From Prevotellaceae bacterium (GTDB taxonomy: Bacteria > Bacteroidota > Bacteroidia > Bacteroidales > UBA932): a stretch of 7,459 nucleotides of DNA. This document shows, one piece after another, positions 1 to 6,974 of this stretch. The stretch covers positions 1-7,459 of the forward strand of contig JAITKY010000253.1 in the NCBI GenBank assembly GCA_031278135.1. Reading direction: 5' to 3'. Position 1 is the first letter of the stretch. Each line of letters starts with the position of its first letter. Under the pieces are notes generated by a model, which saw only the letters and a program-made list of their open reading frames with translations, was not told the origin of the DNA and searched no databases. The position numbers and the translations under genes were made by a program.

Positions 1-998
1 TCGTTTGCTAAACGTTTAAATAATTCTACTGTATTTTTGAATGTGATATGACGGTTGGGAGACGTTCGTTCCGCTGTCAGATTATAATTTTCATCGAGAT
101 GCAATTTAAAATTAAGTGCATATTTTCCCGGATCTAAAGTAGTGAACCGCAAATCATACATATACACTTGCCCGTCTATTTGTTCAAGAAGATACCAGCC
201 TTGCGTGAACTGTTTCAATTGTCGGTATTTTGGATTAAAAAGATACTTTGATTCCAGAAATTTATTTTTCGGCATATAAGTATATTTCGTTTGCTCTTTC
301 CAAAAACCATAAAAAACGCCTGTATAGTATCCCTCTTCTGTTTCGGCGACAACTTTCCATGCAAGAGGCGACAATGGCAAAGGCGATGTTATCACACGAT
401 CTGGAAAAATATGCTGATTAATAAGTTGTATTTCTCCTTTGTATTCAACTTCCATTTTGATGAAAACCGCTGCACATATATATAACAGCGGATACATCAC
501 AACCGCTAATGCTGTCATAGTTTTTTTCGCATAATCCTTAACAGCACAAACAAACATTATCACCATTACCAAAAGTGGAATCAATACAAACAAATCGATA
601 ACATTAACAGCGTCGTACGCTACCCGGAGATGTGAAAAAGGCTCGAAAATGCCCGTGCCGTAAGTATTGAAAATGTCCATCAAAATATGTAAAAACCAGG
701 CTATTACCGAAATTTTAAGCCATTTGCGACATGTATATCTGTTGCCTTTGTAGATTTTATTTATACACAATGCAAGCAGGGGCGAACACAATATCCACAA
801 GAATAAAGAATGAGAAATGCCACGATGAAACAGCATAGAATTTTCGGTCGATAAAAACAGTTGAAAAACAGTGTCCAGATCGGGAATATTTGCAGCGACT
901 GCACCCCACAACAGAGGACGGAATCTGGGACTTTCTTTTTTGTCCGAAAACAGTTGTCCGACAGCAAGACCTGTCATAATATGAGTTAACGTATCCAT
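1..998 (-). CDS. YdjM/DUF457-family membrane protein, metal-dependent hydrolase-like (C-terminus beyond window)
   Basis: The frame is open from an ATG at 998 to the window edge, giving 332 residues with no stop, so the C-terminus is missing here. The N-terminus reads MDTLTHIMTG. It is followed by NIPDLD (residues 37-42), HRGISHS (58-64) and HILMD (104-108). This spaced His/Asp set, with H6, is the hallmark of the YdjM/DUF457 family of inner-membrane proteins annotated as metal-dependent hydrolases. Strongly hydrophobic segments lie at about 130-153 and 160-180, with weaker ones at about 62-80 and 95-107. The region after 180 is soluble-looking, rich in aromatic residues, and contains WYLLEQIDGQVYMYDLRF. 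The substrate is unknown for most of the family, so no reaction is assigned. The start lies 14 bp after the stop of the UpxY-like gene, so the two are probably co-transcribed. The ATG at 975-977 is a weaker alternative because it would remove H6. Confidence 0.85.
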   Translation of the reverse strand, partial: MDTLTHIMTGLAVGQLFSDKKESPRFRPLLWGAVAANIPDLDTVFQLFLSTENSMLFHRGISHSLFLWILCSPLLALCINKIYKGNRYTCRKWLKISVIAWFLHILMDIFNTYGTGIFEPFSHLRVAYDAVNVIDLFVLIPLLVMVIMFVCAVKDYAKKTMTALAVVMYPLLYICAAVFIKMEVEYKGEIQLINQHIFPDRVITSPLPLSPLAWKVVAETEEGYYTGVFYGFWKEQTKYTYMPKNKFLESKYLFNPKYRQLKQFTQGWYLLEQIDGQVYMYDLRFTTLDPGKYALNFKLHLDENYNLTAERTSPNRHITFKNTVELFKRLAN

Positions 999-1012
999 AT
1001 AAAATTATTTTA

Positions 1013-1528
1013 TCAAATTTTTTCTAAATATTCGCCTGGGATATAAGTTGTTACCAGCGAAAATATACCTTCGAGGCGCACAACCACTCTTCGATGCCTT
1101 TTGAAACGGACCAACTCGCCTTCGACGCCCATAAAGTCGCCTTTAATCACCCGCACACGGTCGCCTCGTTTCAGATTTTCGTTAGGTATTAGCATCACCG
1201 ATTCCGAAAAATCGAGCAAGAACATAAAATCCTGCATTTGTTTATCGGGAATGACCTGAAACTGTTTTGTGTCATTATTATATATGTATGATAAATTGAT
1301 TCCGGAATTATCGGGAATCGACATAGCCGTCATATAGTCGGTATTAACGAATATAAGACATGCAATTACGGGTTTTTCCTTCTGTATTCGTTTTCCATTC
1401 CGTTCTTTGAATACTTTCTGGAACGGAATAAAATGTTTAATATCTTTCTCTTCTAAAAAATCTTTTATAACTTTTTCGGTATGGTATTTTACCCGCGCTG
1501 CATACCAATGAGCAATATCCTGTTTCAT
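1013..1528 (-). CDS. UpxY-like NusG-family transcription antiterminator
   Basis: This 171-residue protein has the two-domain layout of specialised NusG paralogues. An NGN domain occupies about residues 6-110, opening with HWYAARVKYHTEKV and containing an FIPFQ strand at 33-37. A KOW motif follows at about 122-147 (GDRVRVIKGDFMGVEGELV), and then a strand-rich end that includes RRVVVRLEGIF. These features fit the Bacteroidales UpxY group, which bind RNA polymerase and let it read through early termination in their own polysaccharide operons; this role comes from the family, not from this sequence. Housekeeping NusG is usually longer and lies in the rplK/secE cluster, so this is a paralogue. The ATG at 1526-1528 is well fixed: an in-frame TAG lies at 1532-1534, two codons upstream. 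A good promoter lies just upstream, and a DUF457 gene follows after 14 bp. The usual UpxZ partner is not seen directly downstream. Confidence 0.85.
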   Translation of the reverse strand: MKQDIAHWYAARVKYHTEKVIKDFLEEKDIKHFIPFQKVFKERNGKRIQKEKPVIACLIFVNTDYMTAMSIPDNSGINLSYIYNNDTKQFQVIPDKQMQDFMFLLDFSESVMLIPNENLKRGDRVRVIKGDFMGVEGELVRFKRHRRVVVRLEGIFSLVTTYIPGEYLEKI

Positions 1529-1560
1529 GAACTAATAAATCATATACATCAAATCGCGCA

Positions 1561-1590
1561 CAAAAGTACGAATAATAAACATTTCTCAAA
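1561..1590 (-). promoter_or_regulatory. Bacteroidota-type promoter for the UpxY-like gene
   Basis: Read on the minus strand, TTTG (1590-1587) is followed after 18 bases by TACTTTTG (1568-1561). This matches the Bacteroidota sigma-ABfr consensus TTTG-N19-21-TAnnTTTG, with a spacer one base short. Transcription would start near 1555, giving a leader of only about 27 nt before the ATG at 1528. The -33 element forms the end of a run of eight T. The match is by eye only. Confidence 0.65.
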
Positions 1591-1623
1591 AAAAACATAT
1601 TGATTTACCATTCGATTTTCGAT

Positions 1624-4095
1624 TTACGCCGGATCGACGTCGGCGATAGTTATCACGCTTGAGTATTTTCTATCTGCTTTAAGAGTGACGAATGCGTTGT
1701 TAATAATCTGTTTACAGTTATCGAGGTTTGTATTTTTCTTTAATTTGATACGGAAGTTAAGGATGAATTTATTTTGCACACGTCCTACCGGAGGCGGTTC
1801 GGGACCGGCGAGATCTTTGCCGAAAGTCTTTAGCAGCATGGTTTTCAGAACATCGCCCGCTTCGCGCAATACATCTTGCTTCGAATGTTTTATAGACAAA
1901 ATTATCAGACGACAGAACGGTGGATAATTGAACGTCTGGCGTTCGTTTATCTGCGTTGCGAAAAAAGAATCGTAATCGTGTTTTATAACCTGGCGAATAA
2001 CAGGGTTTTCGGGGATTGACGTTTGAATAATCACTTCTCCCGGCTTGTCTTTTCGTCCTGCCCGTCCCGCTACCTGCGACATCAACTGAAAACTGCGTTC
2101 ATAAGCCCTGAAATCCGGGAAGTTAAGAAGATTATCGGCGTTCATTATCCCGACCAGACTGACATTCCCGAAATCAAGTCCTTTGGCTATCATCTGTGTA
2201 CCAACAAGAATATCAACAGTGTGCGCTTCGAAACCATGCAAAATCTTACTGTAAGCATATTTCGATTTTGTGGCATCGAGGTCAAGTCTTTCGATTCGTG
2301 CTTCCGGGATAAGGATCGACAGTTCGTCCTCTATTTTTTCGGTGCCGAAGCCTTTGGTTTTGATATTCGGACTGTTACATTTTGGACAAACGGAAGGCAT
2401 TGATATCGAATATCCACAATAATGACAGGTTAAAACGTTGTTATACTTGTGATACGTGAGACTGACATCACAATATTTACACTTCGCAACATTACCGCAA
2501 ACATCGCACTGAACAAAAGGTGAAAATCCTCGACGATTCTGAAACAAAATAATCTGTTCGTTTCGGGCCAAAGCGTCTTTAATAGCGTTCAACAGTACTT
2601 CCGAAAAATTGGACACGACTTTTTTCTTCCAAAAGGCTCTTTTCATGTCGATTGTCCGTATTTCGGGAAGAATTGCATTGCCATAGCGTTCGGTGAGTTT
2701 CACTAACTCGTATTTTCCCTGCACCGCATTATAATAACTTTCCAGCGAAGGTGTTGCAGAGCCTAACACGACTTTTGCGCCGTGTATTTTTCCCAGAATC
2801 ACGGCTGCATCGCGGGCATTGTATCTTGGTGCCGGTTCGTACTGTTTATAAGTGCTTTCGTGTTCTTCGTCCACGATGATAAGCCCCAGATTGCCGAACG
2901 GAAGCAAAAGCGAAGACCGGACGCCAAGAATAATCTTTACACCATCTTCGTCGCCGAATTTCAGGAGGTTATTATACACTTCCGTCCGTTCGGCATCGCT
3001 GAAATTAGAATGATATATCCCCACTTTATCGCCAAATACTACTCTCAAACGGTCGATAATCTGCGTTGTCAGAGCGATTTCCGGTAACAGATACAACACT
3101 TGCCGGTTTGCTTTCAGCGTTTCGTCAATCAGCCGTATGTAAATTTCGGTTTTTCCCGACGAAGTTATTCCGTGCAGTAACACGGGTTTTGAGGCGGTTT
3201 TCAGTTTTTCGAAGGCTTCATATTGTGCCGACGACAGTTCGGGTAATCCTTTTTGCGCGACAATATCATTTTTAATTCTGTCGATACGTTTCTTTGCCGA
3301 AGTAAATATCGACTTTTCTTCGCATAATCTGTAAACAGATTCTGAAATCCCGCTTTTATCAAGCAGTTCATTCTTTGGAATTTCCAATGGATGAACAAAA
3401 TCCACAGGACTTGCAATTTCGATATATGTTCGCAAAAGTTGTTCCTGTTTACGGGCTTTTTTCAGAGAATCGAACGCCTCGACAAGTTTTTGTCCACTGT
3501 CGATATCAGGATGTAATGATATGAATGATTGATATTTTGACCTGTAACTGTTCACTAATTCTTCTTCGATAACGATAACTCTGATATCTAAAAGTTTTTT
3601 TATGTTCGGAAGAATGTTTTTTTTGCCGGATTTCTTTGCCAAATCGTCCATAGACATCTGTTTGTCAAGCAAATTATCGATTATCATTTTGTCAGTGTCA
3701 TCCAAATTGATATCGCCGGACAAATCGTCGTAAACAGGGCGGTTAATAGCGATTTTTGTCTGACTTTCCAGTTTCAGGCAGGCAGGAAGAGCCGCTTTCA
3801 TCACCTCGCCAAGCGTACATATATAATACATTGCAATCCATTTCCATAATTCCAATTGTGAGGCAGTTACAATTGGCGTTTCGTCGATTATGCCGATTAT
3901 GTCTTTCATTTCGAAATCGACATCCGGATTTTCGGATATCCCGACAATTATTCCCGAATACATCTTTTTGTTTCCCAAAGGAATAATCACTCTGATACCC
4001 GCCTTTACAGAATCCTGCATATCTAAAGGCACAGAATATGTCAATGTTTTGAGATACAAAGGGAGTAATACATCTATTCCAAAAATCTTTTTCAT
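1624..4095 (-). CDS. priA: Primosomal protein N', replication restart DNA helicase PriA
   Basis: PriA is a 3'-5' superfamily 2 helicase that recognises stalled or repaired replication forks and starts reloading of the replicative helicase. The 823-residue protein shows the whole architecture. An N-terminal fork-DNA binding domain spans about 1-105. The helicase motifs include Walker A GITSSGKTE (309-317), Walker B DEEH (409-412), GSATPS (445-450), VGTQMIAKGLDF (631-642) and QVAGRAGR (674-681). The zinc-binding region has all eight cysteines (530, 533, 539, 542, 557, 560, 570, 573). The C-terminal domain carries FNYPPF (722-727). Length is normal for Bacteroidota PriA. I chose the ATG at 4093-4095 (MKKIFGIDVLLP); a TTG codon immediately upstream at 4096-4098 could be called as a start but adds only one residue. 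The gene lies 55 bp after the Smr gene. Its TAA stop sits inside a GTAAATC-type repeat. No clear promoter was found directly upstream. Confidence 0.97.
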   Translation of the reverse strand: MKKIFGIDVLLPLYLKTLTYSVPLDMQDSVKAGIRVIIPLGNKKMYSGIIVGISENPDVDFEMKDIIGIIDETPIVTASQLELWKWIAMYYICTLGEVMKAALPACLKLESQTKIAINRPVYDDLSGDINLDDTDKMIIDNLLDKQMSMDDLAKKSGKKNILPNIKKLLDIRVIVIEEELVNSYRSKYQSFISLHPDIDSGQKLVEAFDSLKKARKQEQLLRTYIEIASPVDFVHPLEIPKNELLDKSGISESVYRLCEEKSIFTSAKKRIDRIKNDIVAQKGLPELSSAQYEAFEKLKTASKPVLLHGITSSGKTEIYIRLIDETLKANRQVLYLLPEIALTTQIIDRLRVVFGDKVGIYHSNFSDAERTEVYNNLLKFGDEDGVKIILGVRSSLLLPFGNLGLIIVDEEHESTYKQYEPAPRYNARDAAVILGKIHGAKVVLGSATPSLESYYNAVQGKYELVKLTERYGNAILPEIRTIDMKRAFWKKKVVSNFSEVLLNAIKDALARNEQIILFQNRRGFSPFVQCDVCGNVAKCKYCDVSLTYHKYNNVLTCHYCGYSISMPSVCPKCNSPNIKTKGFGTEKIEDELSILIPEARIERLDLDATKSKYAYSKILHGFEAHTVDILVGTQMIAKGLDFGNVSLVGIMNADNLLNFPDFRAYERSFQLMSQVAGRAGRKDKPGEVIIQTSIPENPVIRQVIKHDYDSFFATQINERQTFNYPPFCRLIILSIKHSKQDVLREAGDVLKTMLLKTFGKDLAGPEPPPVGRVQNKFILNFRIKLKKNTNLDNCKQIINNAFVTLKADRKYSSVITIADVDPA

Positions 4096-4103
4096 CAATC
4101 AAC

Positions 4104-4124
4104 GATTTACGATTTACAATTTAC
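4104..4124. repeat. Three-unit heptamer tandem repeat upstream of priA
   Basis: On the plus strand three adjoining 7-base units read gatttac, gatttac and aatttac (4104-4110, 4111-4117, 4118-4124). On the coding strand this is GTAAATT-GTAAATC-GTAAATC, ending 8 bases before the priA ATG. Related single units flank the priA stop (1602-1608 and 1621-1627). It may be a slippage-prone intergenic repeat that also sits in the priA translation start region. No function is assigned. Confidence 0.75.
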
Positions 4125-4138
4125 AGCATGCGTAAGCA

Positions 4139-4168
4139 ACAATCTAAAATCTAACAATCTAAAATCAC
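4139..4168. repeat. 15-bp direct repeat spanning the end of the Smr gene
   Basis: Two adjoining 15-base units occupy 4139-4153 and 4154-4168. The first 13 bases, acaatctaaaatc, are identical and the last two differ. The TAG stop of the DUF2027-Smr gene (4151-4153) lies in one unit, and the other encodes its last residues (ILDC). The repeat is seen directly. That it arose by duplication through the stop codon is inference. Confidence 0.75.
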
Positions 4169-5206
4169 CATAGTGGCTCCAAATCCGTATTCTTGAAACG
4201 AAGCGTCATAATAACGAACCAATCCTACATATTGCGTATCTAATAACCGTCTGATTTCGTGCTTTAACCTGCCATTTCCGACGCCGTGAATGAACACTAT
4301 CTTTTTTGTTTTTGCTGCAAACCCCGCTTCCAAAGCCGTGATAAAACGCGTTTTTTGGATTTCGAGTATTTGCCCGTTATCCAACCCTCTTATGTCGTCG
4401 AGCAATTCTTCGATATGCAAGTCAATTTCTTCGATATCCGGCTTTTTTGGCGTCGGCTCTGCCGGCATCTTGACTGCATCCTTCTGTTTTATTGCTTTTT
4501 CCAACTCACGGGGATTGATTTCTATCTCCAATTCAGGAATACTGTTTGCCGCAATTTTCAGGATATAAGCCTTTTCGTCGAAAAAATCGTTCTCCGCAAA
4601 CGAGGAATTTCTGTAAAACTTGACAGGATTTACATCCACATTCACCTGTTCGGGCGGATAATACTTGTATTCACGATGTTTATACAAAAAACACACAATG
4701 TTCAGATTCAGTTTTAACCCGAAATCCGTTTTATCGACAGTGCAGACATATTCTTTTGTTTCAGGCTCTACCGTGCTATGTCCCAGCAGATTCAGTTTAT
4801 TTGCATTAGTCCTGTACGAAACAATGTATGTGCAATAAAACGAACTGTCGTTAATAAAGTATAAATCCAAACTGCAATCGGTTGGTTTCACCTGATCTTC
4901 AGGGACAAATGCGAGCAAGATTTCATAATCATCACTGTCGGCAATATCATCGTCCGGCTGTGCTGCAAATGTTTTCGATGACTCAAAAACACTGTTCCGT
5001 GCAGATAATTCGTCTTTTAACGACAGCACCGGCACCGGTTCTCTGTATTCGTCACGCCCAACAACGACAATTTCCGTCGCAAGAACAGGAATCTCAAATC
5101 CATCCTCGTCCATCACTGTCACCATGCCGGAACTGCTTATCTTCGAAATTGTTCCGCCTCCGACATCATTCAAAAACCTAACCTTGTCGCCTGTATTATA
5201 CTTCAT
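4151..5206 (-). CDS. DUF2027 domain protein with C-terminal Smr domain
   Basis: From the ATG at 5204-5206 the protein has 351 residues. The N-terminus, MKYNTGDKVRFLNDVGGG, is a small KOW/Tudor-like beta domain (about 1-50) typical of Bacteroidota DUF2027 proteins. A strand-rich middle domain covers about 90-225. A charged linker with EPTPKKPDIEE leads to the Smr domain (about 258-351). Smr signatures are IDLHIEEL (261-268) and FIHGVGNGRLKHEI (305-318), matching the family's DLH and HGxGxGxL motifs. Smr domains, as in the MutS2 C-terminus, bind branched DNA or RNA and often nick them; the substrate of this family is not known to me. The frame extends upstream to ATGs at 5215 and 5242. I prefer 5206 because relatives begin MKY/MKx-GDKVRFLND, and the extensions would overlap the Rpn-like gene further. 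With 5206 the overlap is 11 bp, suggesting translational coupling. Confidence 0.88.
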   Translation of the reverse strand: MKYNTGDKVRFLNDVGGGTISKISSSGMVTVMDEDGFEIPVLATEIVVVGRDEYREPVPVLSLKDELSARNSVFESSKTFAAQPDDDIADSDDYEILLAFVPEDQVKPTDCSLDLYFINDSSFYCTYIVSYRTNANKLNLLGHSTVEPETKEYVCTVDKTDFGLKLNLNIVCFLYKHREYKYYPPEQVNVDVNPVKFYRNSSFAENDFFDEKAYILKIAANSIPELEIEINPRELEKAIKQKDAVKMPAEPTPKKPDIEEIDLHIEELLDDIRGLDNGQILEIQKTRFITALEAGFAAKTKKIVFIHGVGNGRLKHEIRRLLDTQYVGLVRYYDASFQEYGFGATMVILDC

Positions 5207-5954
5207 CGTTTTCATAGAGGCGTATTTCCTGCAGATGGTCATATTCCGCCTGTTCTTCGGGAGTAAGATTTTCGTACAACAACACTTTGCGTACTTTATC
5301 CAATCCCTTTGCCGTAAATTCGTCTTTAATATTATTATGTTTGAAAAAATAAACCCATTCGTCCAATTTGTCTTCTACCACATCGTCGAAATTCTTGATT
5401 TGCAATATATAATATTCGGGACATATCTCAGTCGGTTTCTTTTTTTTGTATCGACACCATTGCAGTGCGTCAAGTTCAACTTCCTCCTTGCTGTGTATAT
5501 CACTAAAAGTCATGCTATTGCGATATACATAGTCCGAACCCTCCTGCCAATTGAGACAATCGATGTAGATTGAAATTACTTTCCGTAATGTGCAAGTCCA
5601 CGATTTGACATCTGCATACTCGACAAGTATCTGGTTCGAACTGTACAACATCTGTAGTAAACAGTCTACTTCAGCCGAGAAATACAATTCAACCATTATA
5701 GGATCTCCTTTTTTGTTTTCTACCAGCATCTCGACTCTGTTGTATTTCTCTTTTACTCTCCCGTTTTTAACAACATTCTTTACTTTGACACTGTAATCAA
5801 ACAACTCATTCAAAAAGCCCTCTAAAATATCGTAATTGGCTTCGTTACATAACGATCGCGTTAACGCATAATCAAACGAAATAAGTTTCTGTTCTTCTTT
5901 ATTATTTGACATATCTTTACAATTATCTAAATATTTTATATTTTTTGACATCAT
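5196..5954 (-). CDS. Rpn/PD-(D/E)XK nuclease family putative transposase-like protein, diverged
   Basis: This 252-residue protein resembles the Bacteroidota group annotated as PD-(D/E)XK nuclease family transposase (PF12784, Rpn-related). Recognisable blocks are ISFDYALTRSLCNEANYDIL (25-44), LEGFLNELF (44-52), NRVEMLVEN (72-80), VELYFSAEVD (88-97), PEYYILQIKNFDDV (179-192), LDEWVYFFKHN (197-207) and FTAKGLDKVRKVL (213-225). As I recall the family, the second block normally reads NRxDML and the next xExQ. Here these are E75 in place of Asp and Tyr91 in place of Gln, so nuclease activity is doubtful. Relatives often continue in a charged helical tail of repeated Glu-Gly; this protein stops just before it. 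The start ATG at 5952-5954 abuts the purC TAA with no gap. A second ATG (5951) and one at residue 15 (5912, MSNNKEEQKLISF) are also plausible; the last is nearest to where the conserved region begins. Relatives are abundant, mobile-looking and poorly characterised. Confidence 0.8.
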   Translation of the reverse strand: MMSKNIKYLDNCKDMSNNKEEQKLISFDYALTRSLCNEANYDILEGFLNELFDYSVKVKNVVKNGRVKEKYNRVEMLVENKKGDPIMVELYFSAEVDCLLQMLYSSNQILVEYADVKSWTCTLRKVISIYIDCLNWQEGSDYVYRNSMTFSDIHSKEEVELDALQWCRYKKKKPTEICPEYYILQIKNFDDVVEDKLDEWVYFFKHNNIKDEFTAKGLDKVRKVLLYENLTPEEQAEYDHLQEIRLYENDEV

Positions 5955-6908
5955 TTACAACAATCGAGCAAGCATATTTTCCGTATTTGTCTCAATACGA
6001 GTATAAATATCATCTGTTATCTGCGCTTTTTGGAAAATCTCTCCTGTTATTTTCTCATACAGTTCGATATACCTGTTGCTAATGTTTTCAACTACTTCGG
6101 ATGTCATTGCCGGAACTTTCTGACCTTCTTTACCTTGAAATCCATTTGCCATCAACCATTCTCTTACAAATTCCTTCGACAGTTGCCGTTGCTGTTCGCC
6201 CTTCGCAAAAGCGCTTTCGTAACTGCCGGCATAAAAATAGCGCGACGAATCGGGCGTGTGAATTTCGTCAATCAGATAAATCACACCGTCCTTTTTGCCA
6301 AATTCATATTTCGTATCGACAAGAATCAATCCCTGTTTTGCCGCCATACTGCTGCCTCTTTCGAACAATGCCAGCGCATATTTTTCCAAAAGATTGTAAT
6401 CTTCTTCGGTAACCAAGCCTGACGAAATGATTTCGGCGGGCGAAATATCTTCGTCATGCGCACCGTGTTCGGCTTTGGTGGTCGGCGTAACTATTGGCTT
6501 GTCGAAACGTTGATGCTCTTTCATTCCTTCGGGAATCGACGTTCCGCATATTTCACGTGCTCCCGCTTTATAGGCTCTCCACGAACTGCCTGTGAGATAA
6601 GCCCTCACAATCATTTCCACCGGAAAAGCATCACATTTGTGCCCAACAGTAACGACCGGGTCGGGCGAGGCAATTTTCCAGTTCGGGACAATATCTGCCG
6701 TCGCATCTAAAAACTTGGAAGCAATTTGGTTCAAAACCTGCCCTTTATAAGGTATCCCTTCCGGTAAAACAATATCAAAAGCCGAAATCCGATCGGTAGC
6801 AACCATAACAAGAAATTTGTTATCTATGGTGTAGACATCCCGAACTTTCCCTGTATATTTGCTTGTCTGCCTGGGAAACAAAAAATCCGTACGAGTAATT
6901 GTATTCAT
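5955..6908 (-). CDS. purC: Phosphoribosylaminoimidazole-succinocarboxamide synthase (SAICAR synthase)
   Basis: PurC joins CAIR and L-aspartate with ATP hydrolysis to form SAICAR in cytoplasmic de novo purine synthesis (EC 6.3.2.6). The 317-residue protein is the longer form, like that of yeast and Bacteroidota, rather than the roughly 240-residue Gram-positive/proteobacterial type. Visible motifs in order are TGKVRDVY (19-26, nucleotide-binding loop), ATDRISAFD (37-45), [10 protein letters not shown] (101-110), [12 protein letters not shown] (141-152), [13 protein letters not shown] (196-208) and the family signature [12 protein letters not shown] (214-225). The start MNTITRTDF at 6906-6908 is the first ATG before the conserved region and gives full length. 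It is preceded by a 183-bp gap with a candidate promoter, so purC probably heads the transcript that continues into the Rpn-like and Smr genes. The TAA stop directly adjoins the next ATG. No other purine gene is in the window. Confidence 0.97.
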   Translation of the reverse strand: MNTITRTDFLFPRQTSKYTGKVRDVYTIDNKFLVMVATDRISAFDIVLPEGIPYKGQVLNQIASKFLDATADIVPNWKIASPDPVVTVGHKCDAFPVEMIVRAYLTGSSWRAYKAGAREICGTSIPEGMKEHQRFDKPIVTPTTKAEHGAHDEDISPAEIISSGLVTEEDYNLLEKYALALFERGSSMAAKQGLILVDTKYEFGKKDGVIYLIDEIHTPDSSRYFYAGSYESAFAKGEQQRQLSKEFVREWLMANGFQGKEGQKVPAMTSEVVENISNRYIELYEKITGEIFQKAQITDDIYTRIETNTENMLARLL

Positions 6909-6944
6909 ATAAACTGCTATCTATTCGTTTCTTATAATCTATCA

Positions 6945-6974
6945 AAATGCTTTTCTACGAGCATTTACGAATGC
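6945..6974 (-). other. Alternative small hairpins in the purC leader
   Basis: On the plus strand 6961-6974 reads gcatttacgaatgc, a 5-bp stem (gcatt/aatgc) with a 4-base loop. The same gcattt (6961-6966) also complements aaatgc at 6945-6950, giving a competing 6-bp stem with a 10-base loop. The two pairings exclude each other. The upstream hairpin overlaps the predicted transcription start (about 6968), so only the second may exist whole in the mRNA. Stems this short can occur by chance. Confidence 0.3.

Noticed and set aside
761..967. Minus-strand 68-codon open frame
   Set aside because: It overlaps the DUF457 gene in another frame of the same strand; the long frame from 998 carries the family motifs.
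1591..1623. Intrinsic terminator after priA, using the T tract near 1588-1595
   Set aside because: Only a 4-bp stem (TCGA/TCGA) precedes it, separated from the T run by about 20 bases. The tract is better explained as part of the -33 promoter region.
4096..4098. TTG start for priA, one codon upstream of the ATG
   Set aside because: The ATG at 4093-4095 gives the usual MKK N-terminus; the TTG adds one residue and has no support.
1685..4135. Several plus-strand open frames of 69-126 codons opposite priA
   Set aside because: They lie antisense to a fully conserved gene, show no family motifs, and have compositions expected from reverse reading of PriA codons.
4095..4168. CRISPR-like array
   Set aside because: Units are only 7 or 15 bases, adjoining without spacers, and no cas genes are present.
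4286..4717. Plus-strand 143-codon open frame opposite the Smr gene
   Set aside because: It is antisense to the recognisable DUF2027-Smr coding frame and rich in Phe/Cys/Arg, as expected for a shadow frame.
5207..5242. Longer N-terminus of the DUF2027-Smr protein (ATG at 5242 or 5215)
   Set aside because: The added residues lie entirely inside the Rpn-like gene and precede the conserved MKYNTGDKVRFLND start. The ATG at 5215 cannot be fully excluded.
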